Part shown: positions 1 through 13,480 of the stretch, in pieces
Numbering within the stretch: position 1 is the first letter of the stretch
Layout: the number at the start of each line of letters is the position of its first letter
Assembly: GCF_033807575.1 (NCBI RefSeq)
Contig: NC_084704.1
Span: 36,247,968 to 36,311,967 of the forward strand
Source of the DNA: Cydia pomonella
Taxonomy: Eukaryota > Arthropoda > Insecta > Lepidoptera > Tortricidae
Direction of reading: 5' to 3'
Length of the DNA stretch: 64,000 bases
Notes under the pieces: model-generated
What the model was told of the DNA's origin: nothing
Database searches by the model: none
The model's input: the letters and a program-made list of their open reading frames with translations, nothing else
Position numbers and translations under genes: made by a program

Positions 1-631
1 GCGCGGACTCTCTATAGCAAACTTTATGAGTGTGTGTGTGAGTTTTCGTATCCGTGTAGTGTCTTATGAATGAATAGTCAAGTTTAGGCTTAACTAGCTT
101 GACTTTGCGCGCCCGCTCGTGAAGCTTTAGTAAATCGTGTTATCAATTCCAAGGTAATGTAAATACGTAGTGTTGTCAATGTGGATATATTTTTAATTTT
201 AATGATGATTTATAAGTTTGGTATATGTAGCAATAAATTTTAGGCAAGCCGGTGGGAATCGAGTTGTATGGAGGCGCCGCCCCTGGTAAATAGTCAAGCG
301 GCCGAATTATAATATAGTTGCCTTAAATCACCGCGGCACTACGTGCGCCGTGCACAACGACTTAGTAATTTAGGTGCACTTTGGAAATATTTTACACTTC
401 AATGGCAGAATTATGAAATATAGCGGACACCTTGCAACGGGCACAGTACTGCGCCGACGCAGTAGTGACACCTGTTTCGGAAAATATTGATGACAATTTG
501 TTCAGCCCTCTAAGTCACTTTCTTCCCTATTTAAGCCCAATATACTGCAATGGAAGTCGATCTGAGATCAAATATAAATTATATATCAGGTACAAAACAG
601 CGTCCGCTCATGCTTAGACCACTCGGGCCGC
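1..631. other. no gene seen
   Basis: AT-rich DNA, with a short GC-rich foldback from 614. The small open frames at 432-744 look like chance frames. Confidence 0.5.
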
Positions 632-735
632 CCCGGCTCCGGTCTCGGCCGAGTGGTCTAGACTTCTGCCACGAATGCAGAGGACGCTCGTTTGATTCCA
701 GTCCTGGGAACTGGAGACCACGGCAACTTTTTTTT
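632..735 (+). mobile_element. tRNA-like SINE head
   Basis: Box A-like CGGCCGAGTGGTCTAGA and box B-like TTTGATTCCAGTC, closing CTGGGAACTGGAGACCACGG and a T run. Bases 614-661 also form a foldback (TAGACCACTCGGGCCG / CGGCCGAGTGGTCTA). A close relative is at 43602-43735. Not an intact tRNA gene. Confidence 0.6.
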
Positions 736-894
736 CGTATATGATACCTATTTCAATTTACGATATATTTTGTTATATGGTGTTAATTAACCATTATCTG
801 TTGTCGGAAGTAGGATAATGGCTACACAGGAACTAATAAAACAGTAGATACTTATGAAACTCCAACTTTACAACTTTAGGACAAAATATAAAAC

Positions 895-1600
895 TGCCAA
901 CATCTCTGGACGTAGTCCAGTGAGCAGTGCGCGTGCGGCCTCAAATGAAAATTTACGTTTTATATCTATATTTTTGATTTTTATACCGCCGACGCGTCTG
1001 GCTTCATCGTGATCTGTGGACGGAATTAGGATAATCACTACACAAGAAGTAAATATAAAGGTCCTTGTGAGACCTCAACCTTAAGATGAAATGTAAAACT
1101 GCCAGCATCTCTACTGCGCCGAGCGAGCCATGAGCATTGCGCGCGCGGCCTCTAATGAAGATTTACGCGCCTAAGCGATATATTGTTGTTTACAGCGCCA
1201 ACGATACCGTCTGACTTAACCATTATCTCTAGATGGAATTATTTAGGACAATCAATCAGTACACAAGAACGAATATAAAGACATCTCTACTGCGCCCAGC
1301 GAACCATGAGCAGTGCGCGCGCGGCCTCAAATGAAAATTTACGCGCCTAAGCGATATATTGTTGTTTACAGCGCCAACGATACCGTCTGACTTAACCATT
1401 ATCTCTAGATGGAATTATTTAGGACAATCAATCAGTACACAAGAACGAATATAAAGACATCTCTACTGCGCCCAGCGAGCTATGAGCAGTACGCGCGCGG
1501 CCTCAAATGAAAATTTACGCGCCTAAGCGATATATTGTTGTTTATAGCGCCGACGATAGCCGCGTCTGGCTTAACCATTATCTGTGGACGGAATTAGCCT
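895..1600. repeat. about 176-bp tandem repeat, four diverging units
   Basis: CATCTCTACTGCGC-C-GCGA followed by CAGTGCGCGCGCGGCCTCAA and ACGATACCGTCTGACTTAAC; starts near 901, 1105, 1282 and 1458. The third unit is nearly identical to its right neighbour, the first is most diverged. Confidence 0.85.
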
Positions 1601-2029
1601 CTATTTCTGTCCACCATTCGGAAATATTATGAATATTTCATACAAAATTTTCATATTGCTCTTATATTTCTATTTTAAACTAGCCTGCTAATTAAGTGTA
1701 TATATTTGAATCTATTGTGCCTAATGTTGTCATGGCAGGTGATATACCTACATTGAATTTTCGTAACTGTTTGGTTCATATTGTATATGTACGCATTGAA
1801 AATGCAGCACTGTTCATTTTCATACCGGATTTGTTTCAAAAACGCCGAAACAGTAACTGAAAGTAATCGGTACCTCCTTTAATGGAATGTACTTACCTGG
1901 TTATGAAGCAGTGGCATAACTGGCCCGATGTCACTGGTTGCAGGGTCACTTTGCCACAAACAGAAATAATATAAATTAGAAAGGTTTCACATATACTTAG
2001 GTGCAGTCTTTTTTTCTGTGAGGAGGAAA

Positions 2030-2110
2030 CAGACAATATAGCAGACGAATCGCCTGATGGTAAGCAATAACAGACACCTGCAACGCCAGAGGAGTAACTA
2101 GAGGGTTTTT
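2030..2110 (-). mobile_element. short LINE tail fragment
   Basis: GCAGACGAATCGCCTGATGG then AAGCAATAACAGACACCTGC; diverged relative of 8290-8490. Confidence 0.45.
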
Positions 2111-2573
2111 TGAACGTTTGGAAGTCTGTCTGAAAAAATCATGACCAAGGTCTCCAGTGTTCAGAACGGGTCTCAAACCAGCGTACTCTATTTACGCGAC
2201 ACATGCCTAAACCGCTCGACCACCTGGGCTCGGTGGGATTGGCCGAAATTTTGAAGCATAGGTATGACAATTTCCGAAGGCTTGTGGCGGCCCCTGGCCA
2301 TTCCTAAGGTAACAGTATGGTTCGATAAAACCACACTGAACATTTATTTCGTGTATAATATTAAATCATGCTATAATTCACATAAAATCGTAAGTACTTC
2401 GGTACGTAGTCATTACATACTTAATCTCATTCACATTTCAATTTCCTCATTGTTGATTTTAATTACATCATTTTTTAAATGTATGTGACAGATACGTATT
2501 TAACTATGAAAAGATCTAATTCTATCTAATTTCTAAATCTAATTCTTAAGGCTGCCTATTTCCACTGAGACTA

Positions 2574-2674
2574 AGATGAGCGGTGATGAGAAGAATAATC
2601 CAATAGCACTGGAGAAGAGACGTGGATTACATCCAAAGCTATTGGTTGATTCCTCTCATCTCCGCCTCAGCGGA
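2574..2674. repeat. small diverged inverted repeat
   Basis: AGATGAGCGGTGATGAGAAG...AATCCAATAG pairs with CTATTGGTTGATTCCTCTCATCTCCGCC. A foldback MITE remnant is likely. Confidence 0.5.
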
Positions 2675-4076
2675 GAGGTCCTAACCCACTGTAAACTATT
2701 TACATATAGAATGAAATAAAAATATTGTTACAACATGTACTAATACACCATCCGGCATAAATGTCAAACAGAACCGTTTAATTTTAGTGGTTCTCAAAAG
2801 TTCCTAGCCAAAATAAAGGCAATTTAACGGAACATTTGTTTTTACCGAGTACCAACTACCCGCTGACCACACAATGGCTTGTTCTACAGCCATCGACGGC
2901 TTCTTGGCAAGCTGCATTTAATTACGAGCCACTTTTTACTGAACGCGTTTGGCAGCCAAGTTGACACACAGGTCCTTTTTCCGGATAAAAGGCGCAGTCT
3001 TTTTGGTTGCATTTTTTCTTATTTGCATTTATGGACGCTTACAACTCCAGGAATTTCGTAGATGTGCAATGCCGACATTTTAAACACCTATATACAAATT
3101 TTACCCGTACTGCAGACGCTTGACAATTAAAACTTCAGGAGGGAATTAATTCGTCGGCTCCTTTGAAACTGCACATACCCTGCCGATGGCGGGCGGTGTG
3201 AAAACAGCCGAGGGTCACATATCAATCAATTATTAAGAGCACAATCCATAATATAAGAGATACGACACTCATAAAGAGCTAGTCTCTTCTATAATACACA
3301 GCGCGTTCTTAACACGCAGCCTTTGAATCTAGTCAAAGGGCCCAAGTACCATGTCGATTCCAACATTTCCAACTAATTGCCATAAAGTACGCTCCGGTGA
3401 AAATCGCCTTCATCAGCTTTCGAAAATTATTATGAGGCTAGTAGTTTCAGCTACCATTTTGAGTTCATCCAGGGTCGTCCTGTGCAGCGCTTTCCTGACA
3501 GGGTCAGATTTCATGAGCAACGTTTCATGTTGACCAACAGCCATCTTTTCCTCGAGCTATGTAGTCTATCCATCGCCGTACCTTTGGAACGTAGTAACAT
3601 ACTCGTAACTTTTTCTTGCTGTGAGTAATTCTGAATCACTCCGTAGGACATCACTGGCAAGTGGCAACAACACACACTGCTCGAAGAATTTAGTCTTCAG
3701 ACACTGAGCAAATTTAGACAAGAATATATGACGCATCCCAAATGTAATTCAACCGAGTTACAGATAAAATGAGTTATATACTATTAATGTTACTCAGTGT
3801 GGTTCACACTAAAAATACTATTTAAAATGGCGTCTCACAATATCAGAATAGTAAATTTATGTAATGTTTCACGGCCCCAGCGACACCGTCACCCCGTATG
3901 TTTCCGCCGCACTTTTCTGGCAACTGCATCTGTCGTTTTTGTCCTTAATTTATACCACTGTCTCCATATTGGCCGCAACAGTTGCGCCAATCTGCGTTTT
4001 GCTAGTATATGGCTACATAGTACTTAAACATACGTAACCTTAAACAATCAGTTGATAGATTCCCCGTATGATGTTA

Positions 4077-4315
4077 CGGCCCGATTCGAAATTTCAGATA
4101 CGCCAAAGATTTCCGAAATACACGATATAGATTGGACGATATATCAGTACGATATTTTATTGTATTATTTTGTTTTAAATAATATTTACTATAAGTGCAT
4201 AAATAAGAATAATGATGATAACCCCGATGGACTTATGTCTGAAATAAACGATACATATTTAAAGTGACGTTTCTTTAGCAAAGATTTGACGTATCTTAAA
4301 GTTTGAATCGGGCCG
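4077..4315. mobile_element. MITE with CGGCCCGATTCGAA ends
   Basis: Left CGGCCCGATTCGAAATTTC, right AAGTTTGAATCGGGCCG, with TA close to both sides. Inner TIRs match as AGATACG / CGTATCT. Related copies at 11383-11639, 17761-17880 and 13960-14035. Confidence 0.75.
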
Positions 4316-4757
4316 ATAGACATTTTTTTATGCTCAAACATGAGTGATAAGAACTGAGAGAGATCAATGTGTCGCGAGGTCTCCATTCGGGGTAAACAAC
4401 TAGTATAGAAGAGTATATAATAATATGGAATTACTTTGTTTAGTAAGTGCGGTGGCTTGCACACGAGCCGCGGCCGGAAGGCAGGCCGCGCTTTGTCCGG
4501 AGTTGCTGATACGAGTTTTATGACGTGCACTCGCGGTTGAAATTTCGTAGCCGTAACTTTGGGGACACAGGGCCCCGAAGGCCTACCGCGAAACACGAAA
4601 ATTGAAATTTCGTTATCTGCCTTGCCTCTATATAGCTCGAATGGGTAAGAGTAATAGAGAGGCAGATAATGAAATTTCGCTATTAGGTTAGACCCCCTGG
4701 TGTGCACCAAGTTAAAGCTGGTTTTGGATTTTAAAGCAATATATTGAATCATTCATA

Positions 4758-5034
4758 TCCACTCGGCCACCACCGCTTCAAGGTCGCGGGTTCAAATCCT
4801 GGCTCGTACCAATGAGTTTTTCGGAACTTATGTACGAAATATCATTTGATATTTACCACTAGCTTTCCGGTGAAGGAAAACATCGTGAGGAAACCTGTAT
4901 GCATCTGCGAAGAAATTCAAAGGTGTATGTGAAGTCCCCAATTCGCATTGGGCTAGCGTGGGGACTATAGCCCGAGCCCTCTCGCGCCTGTGCCCAGCAG
5001 TGGGACGTATATAGGCTGAATTATTATTATATTG
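4758..5034 (+). mobile_element. SINE family A, copy with altered head
   Basis: Box B GCGGGTTCAAATCCTGGCTC, then the same body as 23834-24163 (GGTGAAGGAAAACATCGTGA, GCCCAGCAGTGGGACGTATA). A LINE fragment follows directly. Confidence 0.8.
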
Positions 5035-5039
5035 AATCA

Positions 5040-5550
5040 TTGCGGTGCGCCCACACGAGGAATACTGTTGGAGCAACCCAGTACCAGCTTCTCCCTCTGG
5101 AACGCATCTAACGAAGAGCGATTCGAATTGTCGACTGCCAGCGTATTTCGGATCGACTTGACTCCTTGGCGCTGCGTAGAGATGTGGCCTCCCTCTGCAT
5201 TTTCTATCGCATATATAAGGGGGAGAGCTCCGAGGAATTGTTTGGAATAATCCCTGCCGCTTCTTTTCGCCATCGCCCTACGCGACAACATTTCCATCCT
5301 CACCACTTAGATGGTTGGCAGTCCTCAACTGTGCATTTCTCCAGAAGCTTTCTGCCTCGCAAAGCTAAACTGTGAAATGAACTGTCGCCTGCGGTATTTC
5401 CGGACCTATACAACCTTCAAACCTTCAAGAAAAGAGCTTATAAAAGCCGGCAACACATTTACAGCCCCTCTAGTATTACAGGTGTCCATGGGCGGCGGTA
5501 ATCGCTTACCATCGGGTGATCCGTCTGCTCTTTTGCCTCCTGTATCATAA
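5040..5550 (+). pseudogene. CR1/Jockey-type LINE 3' fragment
   Basis: Encodes, with frame breaks, LRRDVASLCIFYRIYKGES, SEELFGIIPAASFRHRPTRQ, FSRSFLPRKAKL and then, in another frame, a RT tail ending beside GTGTCCATGGGCGGCGGTAA. Same family as 22150-22610. Confidence 0.78.
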
Positions 5551-6540
5551 AAAAAATCATATGTAAGCAAACTTAACTCTAAAGTGATTTGTTCACCTGT
5601 AACTAGGACACATATATGCCCATATATCGTATGTACTCTGCTTGTATCCTGTACAGCAAATAAAAATAAATAAAAAGATACATTATTGAATACAAAACAA
5701 TTACAAAAAAAGATACTTAACTATCTTACATCCAAAACACACCTGGTCCAAAAGACCCCATCACGCTCGCAGCTTTGCTACGCTGTACTGCGATGGGGAT
5801 TGTTGGACAAGCCCATCGAGCGCTTCTTTCAAACGAATCATACTACTCTATATTATATATCGTACTATTAATTAGCCGAACTGTCCGTCCGTGTGTCGCG
5901 TTCTTTATCGCGCCTGCGACTTTGTGATATATCGTGTGACAGCGGGGTAGGGTTATCATGTTAATAATAAAAGCCCGCGCGACCCGCGAGCCTACATTAC
6001 GTGGATTGCTCGGCAAAATGATGGATGCACCATCTTACAGTGGGTAGATAAATACATTATGGAGTTATTTTAAGCAAAAAGGGTGTAAATAGTAGTCGGA
6101 AGGCTGTCTTACCATTGGGGCGGAAATGAAAGGAGACGTGGGGGAATATTTTTTTTTCCATATTTTATCCATATTATTATATTAGTATAATATACACCGT
6201 GTTTTTTTTATTTCCGTTAATTTCAAGGGTGCATTCATGAGCTTAAATTATGTAACTTTCTCAAAGACACCGGTATTCTAATAAAATAGATAGCGCAATT
6301 TTTTAAACCCGACAAAAGGGCATTATTAACTATACACGAATGTAGAGGTTCGAGCTTCTAATAGAATTTGATTTTCACTCCTAACCCTTCTAACAATAAA
6401 AAAAAATGAAAAAGTCAAACGAAGGGGCGTATATAACTATATAGAATAAACTATGTAAATATATTTTTCATTATGTCAATATCCAGGGATAAAAATGCGG
6501 ATAAAGTTTGTATGGAGAAGCGATATGGTCAGAGGTCCTA

Positions 6541-6582
6541 GCCAAGATGCTAATCGTAGATCTTAACGATTGGCATCTTGGC
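6541..6582. repeat. short palindrome
   Basis: GCCAAGATGCTAATCG (6541-6556) pairs with CGATTGGCATCTTGGC (6567-6582), 15 of 16 positions, 10-base loop. Confidence 0.7.
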
Positions 6583-7369
6583 AAATTAAAATATTGTCAA
6601 TAAATTCGGCTTCGATGAAGGTATTCGTTCATTTCATGGACAGCCTTTCGCTTTAAGTGCTTTAACTGAATACTTAGCGCATAGGTACAGGGTGCGTCGT
6701 AAAACGACAATGTGGCTCACTCGCGACGTATACAGGACGTTTACGCCGCTTTTATGACAGGTGCGGGTTTATGTGCGAGAATGTATGGTTACTGCCGAGG
6801 GCTGAGGAATATAACAATGCAAAGATCGGGAGACTATTGCGGACCACAAAAAACGAAAAATGTGTGACTGTAGTGGAAGACTCGGTTGGAACGAAGTATA
6901 TTATTATTATTGATTAACAAATACAAAAAAATACAGAAACTTAATCGAAATTATAAAAATTACCGAATCTGCTTACAAAATGTCACAAATTTGTTCAAAA
7001 TTACGACTTGCAGGCAGGGAGAACAACCAAACATAAGAAAGCATTTTTGTACAAGCTGAAACTGTTACGCTTAGCTCGCGCTTCACACTCGCTTAGTCAG
7101 TCAAAGAAATGAAATTCAAGTGCAAAAAAATTATGAATAGAATCAGGCGTTTCTTTGCGGAAATCCATATTAATTAAATCAAAAAATATTACTTTGCTAA
7201 TCCGCGAAAAGATAACCGGTTATACTTACTTTTTACATGCAATGAATGTTCCCGCCGCAAAAATAAATACGCAAATAAATATAACAACCCACCACCGAAA
7301 ATACAAAACTTGATGCAGGAGGCATCCTCAGGAGATGTTGATGGTCCGAAGGCCGACGACTGAATGAAA

Positions 7370-7480
7370 AACAATAAGTAATATCTGCATCCACGTCCGG
7401 GGATCAAACCCAGATCGTCGCTGTTACCACCCGTTTCTAAACGGCTGTTTGCCAACTGCGCCACTATAGGATACACGTAA
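7370..7480 (-). mobile_element. tRNA-like SINE head
   Basis: On the minus strand: TAGTGGCGCAGTTGGCAAAC (box A), then CTGGGTTTGATCCCCGGACG (box B), followed by a body running into TTTTTCATTCAGTCG. Confidence 0.6.
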
Positions 7481-8289
7481 GTCGGTGAAATTAGGCTACT
7501 TTTTCTCGAGAAATAATTTAAATAAGAGAGGGTCGTGACGGGTTTGCGTGATGAAAGAATCTTAGACTTGTTTTCGTCTAGTTTCCATCCGAGAAGGACC
7601 TTCATTCTATAAACTATAGACTCGTAACGTACGGCTAAATGTGTGTGGCAAGATTAATATCAGCAAACCCAATCCGGCCATAGACAAATTTCAAATTCAA
7701 AAGCAAAATGCGTCACTGGCTATTTTGAATAAAGAAGAAATCAAGCATTTCAAAATAAACTCAAATGCCTTTTGCGCTTACTAACGATCAGGACTTTCTT
7801 CAAATAATTACCGACGAATACCAATAAACGCCAACAAAAATACAGTTTTAAAAGAAGTATACATAAAGCGTCAGTGTATATTTATAAACAAAAACTCACA
7901 AATCTTAATTTCAATTTTCATATTCAAAACCCAGCTCTAATTTCCATCAGTTTCGAAACGTCATTTAAAATAGGAATTTGAAATTCCCTCCAGGATATGA
8001 GCAACGATATGTAAATTGCGCGATTACGTTTACACGCGTGGCCCGCACTTCGGGACACGCTGTATAAAGTTTCAATTTACTTGCAAATCCGACGCCTAGG
8101 TTTCAAATGTACTCGTAAAACTGAAGCGACAGCGCAGTCGACAGATTATAGCAGTAGCTAAGGCTCTAAACCGTCATCAGGAAACCTGCATACATATGTG
8201 AACACATCGCCAAACTTGGTAAACTTGTCATTGTTGAGGCGTTCCGTTCTGGTTGGTCTTCATCAAAAGTTCCACTACATCAAATGTCT

Positions 8290-8490
8290 TTTTTAGGATA
8301 TAGGAGGCAAACGAGCAGACGAATCGCCTGATGGTAAGTGATTACCGTCGCCCATGGACACCCGCAACACCAGAAGGATTGTAAGTGCGTTGCCGGCATT
8401 TAAGATGGGAGTAAGCTCTATTCTTGAAGATTTAAAGGTCGTATCGCTCATACCTCAGGCGACAACTCATTCCACAGTTGTAAATGTAAA
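8290..8490 (-). mobile_element. LINE 3' fragment
   Basis: Reverse of the RT tail: GAATCGCCTGATGGTAAGTG, CGTTGCCGGCATTTAAGAT, AACTCATTCCACAGTTGTA. Confidence 0.65.
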
Positions 8491-9479
8491 TGCTTAATTC
8501 GTTGATAATAATACAAAAACACTGTCATATACATGTATGCTTATCAGATTTGAGGAGTTCCCTCAATTCCTCATTGATCTGATCATGAGATCTAGATTTT
8601 GTCGAAATATTGGGACTAATCTATATCTACTTTCAATCAAAAAAATAATTTTCCAAATCGGTTGAGAAATGACGGAGTTCTGAGGTACGAGTAATAAACA
8701 CAAAATAAAAAAGAAACATACAACCAAAATGAGAATTCTCTCATTTGGAATTTTGAAGTCGGTTAAAAAAGCAGTCTTAGACTGGAAAGAACTAGAGTCC
8801 GCCAAAGCTAATTCTGCACCGTATTTGACAGAATAAAGCGTAAGGGTTTCATTATAAGTATCATTTATTTTCATTGTAATTTGACGTTTTTGATGACACT
8901 ACATTTTTTTATTGCAAAGTCCATGCAACTGGGAATGACTCTAGTTGATGGTCTCTTCAATGGCATTTTTTAGGAGCAATGCCGAGACGATCCATGTGAT
9001 GCGCAAGAGCACTAGGTACCTTTTCTCGAACGGCTTCGTCGGTTTTGGTAACTCTCATAACATGGGTTTGGATTATACCTGATAAACAAAATTCTCGGGA
9101 TAAGATGTCAATACTTAAGTAATAGAATTTTAAACGTAGAAAGTTTCAAGTTCCTATAAAAGCTCAAAATAAAAAATCATAGCAGCTGAAGGTGTTGCAA
9201 CTGCAAATTAAATTAAAACACATGGAATGATAATTATGTGAAATTTATATTAAAAACTTAATGTAATAATTCAAAAATGGTTGAAATATGTTTAGAATAA
9301 TACTGATAATTTAGCATGTTCCATCGTGTTTTTGTGGTACTAATTTTATGAGATGATATGCAGGAGCCGCTGCTTTCTTGAGCTAAGAGCTCATGAAACA
9401 TGATGAAAACGAAGTGTTACTGTTACATGGCTACTGGACTGTGGCACAGTGCCAACGTTGCGCGAAAAATTCAAAGGAT

Positions 9480-9860
9480 GCGGCTGTGGGAAACTGTCCC
9501 TAAATATGCTAAGGACGCGTCGCGTCTTGGGGCGACACGTAGACGCGTTAGTCGCAGTCGCATGGCGCTTTACAAGCTAGAAGACAACTATAAAGACGAA
9601 ATTATATACCCCCCCCCCCCCCCCCAGACCTGATTTACACATTGATGGGCGTTAAATGACAGTTCATACATTTGATACAAAATGCAAGTAGTATGAATGT
9701 ACACTATATAAACTTTAATCTATGTGTAAATCTGGCCTTAGTAGGAGTAAGGACGCGTCGCGTTTTGGGACCGGAACGTAAACGCGTTAGACGCAGCCGC
9801 ATAGTGCTCGGCTACAGTCGAGAAGACAATAGAAAGGTGGAATTATAGACCTGTGTTAAC
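9480..9860. repeat. direct repeat around a poly-C tract
   Basis: TAAGGACGCGTCGCGTCTTG at 9510 recurs as TAAGGACGCGTCGCGTTTTG at about 9750, each followed by ACGCGTTAG-CGCAG-CGCAT and AGAAGACAA. A C16-17 tract lies at 9609-9625. Confidence 0.7.
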
Positions 9861-12800
9861 GGCTACGTTTCCACAAGAGGTGCGTGAGAATGCGTAGCGG
9901 CAGATGTGTTTGTTAAGAACCAATAGACTCATTTCATTTACCTATCCTCGCTGAGATCAGCTCTAGTAGACAACATTCTGTTGGTTCTTGACACATTACT
10001 TGCTAAGTATCCTCCACATCTCTAGTGGATACCCTAATACTTGTACTATAGGACTATAACCGCGAAAATCGAGGATCGCAAATTGCGAACATCTCTCTCT
10101 ATCACTCTAATTACGCCTTCATTGCTTCATTGGAGTAAACGAGAAAGATCCCGGTGTTTCGCGAGTTTCGGTTTTCGCACTTAATTTTATTATTAGTACT
10201 AGGTAACGTTTCGCAGTCACGGCTTTATATTGCCTCTATCTGCCCGATCAAGAACGTAATGCCACATTCAAAGTCAGTTGGTGACAGACATGGGTTCGGC
10301 TTGTCACCCTTCGGATACGGAATTACGGACCCCTAATACTTACCTTTCAACCAATGTCACGAAAGCTATAAAACAAATAGCATACAATATATTATGTGCA
10401 TTTGTGCTCATGCAGCTCCGTCCGGCTTATGCCACAGAAATCAAACGGGAGTCCAATTCAGATTTCACATTTTTTTACAGTTTTGATATGATCTTGAAGA
10501 TCGCCCATGCTGATTGATGTGTGATGAAGTGAAAGTTGTGCGTGAGAGGCGCGCCAATCATTATCAAGCCAATTTGGACTGCACCTGACATTAAACGGAC
10601 ATTTGAATCATATTGAAATCATATGAGGGTAAATAGACAATCGTTAACGCTCCGTAACGAAACGCAACTGTCTCTGTCGCACTAATATAGACGAATGATA
10701 GAGAGAGATAACTAGGCTACGCTACGATTGGCATCTTGTCTTCGCAGCCAGTTAGGGTGACGGGCGACCCCCGAATGACAGCACGGCTACCGCCAGATTA
10801 ACACTGAAAAATTCGCTAACATCTGCGTAACTTACTTTCTGTAACATCTGGCTCGCACGAATATGCTAGTACGAGCGAGATGCATAGAAAGAAAGTTAAC
10901 ACAAGCAAAAGAAAATGTCAGTGGCAGGTCAATGTCAAGCTCGTGGTGAGCGAACTACCTATGATTCTAATATGAGTCAAATATCAGTTTAATGTCAGAT
11001 GCACGTTCGAATTGACCTGCATGACGATCGTTCAGGTCATATCAAAACCATATCTAAGCCACAACAAGTAGTTAAATTAGAATCGACCTCCGGCTCGTTT
11101 CTAAGCCCGCATTTGTTTGAGCCAGATCTGCATAAAAATGCATTTGTTGGCGAGCTACGAGTATGGCCGCCATATTGCCATGTCTAAATATGTCACCCTG
11201 AAATATCGGATGATGTCGGCTGTCGGTTGAGACGCAGGCAGTTGAGGTAAAATGCGATCTGAAGTTTGGAACATACGAAATCCCTAATAAAATATTATTG
11301 AATGTAAAAATGACTCTGTAAGTTATCTCTTCACGCTTAATCCACTGAGCTGATTTAGATGAAATTTAGTATTTAAAATATACGGCCCGCTTCGAAGAAT
11401 GAGATACGATAACGATAAGTTCTGGTTTAGATAAGTTCTCATTTAGATATCGTGTAATTGACAGAAGCAGCTCGATTCGGGCAACCAATGTCACTTTGAT
11501 ATCGTAGGTAGATATTATTGGGATCACAGCGGAATCGAAATAAACGTCAATTTTGACATGTCGTTTAGTTCTTTCAAAGATCTTTTAAAGATCTTTCCAA
11601 GATCTTAAACGTGTCTTAATCATTCTTCGAATCGGGCCGATACTTTGAGGCCCTAGATAGGATATAGGATATTTTTGTCAATCATCATCATTTCATCCCA
11701 CACAGCAGATGAAGTCGCAGGCGGTAGCTATATTTCTACATATTAACATACCCAGGGCTGATTTGGTGAGCTCTGTACTTACAATTGCTCAAATGCCCTA
11801 TATAATACGCAGGCCAGAGGGATTCCAGTGCACCTCATTCAGCCCGATAAAGCGATAAAAAAGAAAGTTAGAAACTTTTATCCCTTTCCGAGTTGACCTC
11901 CCAGTTATCCAGTGGTAAGCTGAAGGCACTAAATCACATAAGATTTGAGCTAAACAGAGATGGAAGTATCAAATTTGTTTAGGTGTAAAAGGGACGAGAA
12001 AACTAGTGAGTATACGAGACTGGCGTGCTGAGTGATCAGTGGGAATCTGTCGCGTGTCAAGCGGAGAGAAGGGGAAAGGTGAGGTTCCGTAGGTAGAGGG
12101 ATAGATAGACATAATAGTTTTCATTGGGACAACTCGGTAAAAAATACAACGTAAATAAAAACAATTGACTTAAGATAGAGACAGACAACAGGCAGTCTTA
12201 TCTCTAAAGAACGACCTCTTCCAGGCAACCTTTGGCTAGCTCAACCTTTAAACCTGTGTGTGCTTTAGATAGCTACATAGTTTTTCTTTCAAAATAAGAA
12301 GTTTTCAAATCCCTAAAATATAAAATAATTAATAGAAAATAATTTTATTCCAAACTGTTCAAATTAGTTGTATTATATTTACCTACAGATTGTGTAATTT
12401 GGAAAGTTGCCATTAAATAAAAAAAATAAAATAAAATAAAAATTGGAAAGAGTCGAAAATTTCAGGATAAAGTCACAGAAAATTAAGGAAACTTTTATTT
12501 TTCAAATGGCAAATTACGATCCCCAAAAATATAACAAGTTTTAATTTTTTTCCCATGTTGAATTATTGCAATTTTTGAAGCTTGCCGATGGCACATCAGT
12601 TATTATAGTTGTTCATTATAGTAATATCAAAACTTCATTTTCATAAACGTCAAATACTTACTAGTTTATGAAAATAAAATAACTATTCGGGTCAGAGGTG
12701 TAGGGTTAGAGCCGGTGTAGCTTTATATTTTGACGTTCATAAGCGCATTGTAATATGCCTACTTGAATAATAAACTATCTTTATCTTTTATCTTTGAAGC

Positions 12801-13309
12801 AACTACAATACTACACCAAAATAGGTATAGACTGTTTCTTCCACTTATCCTGTCCGGGAGTTTATGCTTACATACATAATAAAGTATTTCATTGTCTTTG
12901 GTATTAAGCAAAACAGATCGTTCGATCACGACATTTTCTTTTAAGCTGTCACTTGAAACCCCAAAAGTAAAGTCAATTTCCATCTCTGATTTGTCCAAGT
13001 CAGACACAATATTAAAACAAGATATAATATCCCCGTAGATTACTAGAAGTCTAGACGTTCCGTAAAAAGACAGACGCATTAAGGGCACATTTTATATTCG
13101 CACGCCGTGCCGGGGCTAGGGTTGTTATAAGAAAATTTCGAATATCCTGACATAAGTCCCGACATCACCAACGATGCACGGCCATTACTCCAACGCGAAT
13201 GATAACTTCCACAAATTACCCCTACTACTGCCACGATAAAGTATAAAATGGGCATTAAGTCTATTCTTTAAAGGATTTCTCTGAATTATATTCGTCATGA
13301 TACTCGTAC
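9861..13309. other. no gene seen besides one MITE
   Basis: Contains the MITE at 11383-11639; otherwise unassigned AT-rich sequence. The minus-strand frame at 12759-13088 (109 codons) has no recognisable motif. Confidence 0.4.
11383..11639. mobile_element. MITE with CGGCCCG...CGGGCCG ends, second copy
   Basis: Left CGGCCCGCTTCGAAGAATGA, right CATTCTTCGAATCGGGCCG, ATA on both sides. Contains nested AAGATCTT palindromes (AAAGATCTTTTAAAGATCTT). Confidence 0.75.
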
Positions 13310-13480
13310 CGTATACTCTTGGGTCAAATGGATGGCAAGCGTGCGCAAGGAAGAGCACCCATGAGATGGTCTGATGCTGTGAAGAGGGTGGTTGGCAGCA
13401 ACATGCAGTGCGTGTCCCATATGGTTTACGACCGCCCAATATGGAGACGGAGCATACACGGTCGCGATCCTCAGCAGTGA
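13310..13480 (+). pseudogene. RTE-like LINE ORF end fragment
   Basis: One frame encodes QGRAPMRWSDAVKRVVGS then DRPIWRRSIHGRDPQQ and a stop, matching the usual end of lepidopteran RTE-type ORFs (GRP-RW-D--K--G...DR--WR). Confidence 0.68.

Larger units (their letters stand above)
1601..4076. other. no gene seen
   Basis: Apart from the short LINE tail (2030) and foldback (2574), nothing recognisable. Open frames are all under 80 codons, with no codon-use signal I can defend. Confidence 0.45.
5551..8289. other. no gene seen
   Basis: AT-rich; LINE-tail-like end (AATAAAAATAAATAAAAAG at about 5660), the palindrome at 6541 and the tRNA-like head at 7370. The frame around 7189-7605 spans the SINE head and is not credible as a gene. 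Confidence 0.45.

Noticed and set aside
632..735. Possible tRNA gene (A and B box-like motifs)
   Set aside because: The cloverleaf cannot be closed properly, and a near relative occurs at 43602 with the same 3' extension, so it is a SINE head. The same holds for 7370, 31800, 57560 and 63875.
4189..4752. 187-codon minus-strand frame
   Set aside because: Runs through a MITE TIR and anonymous DNA; no domain, no splice or homology support.
7189..7605. 138-codon minus-strand frame
   Set aside because: Crosses a tRNA-like SINE head; no recognisable protein features.
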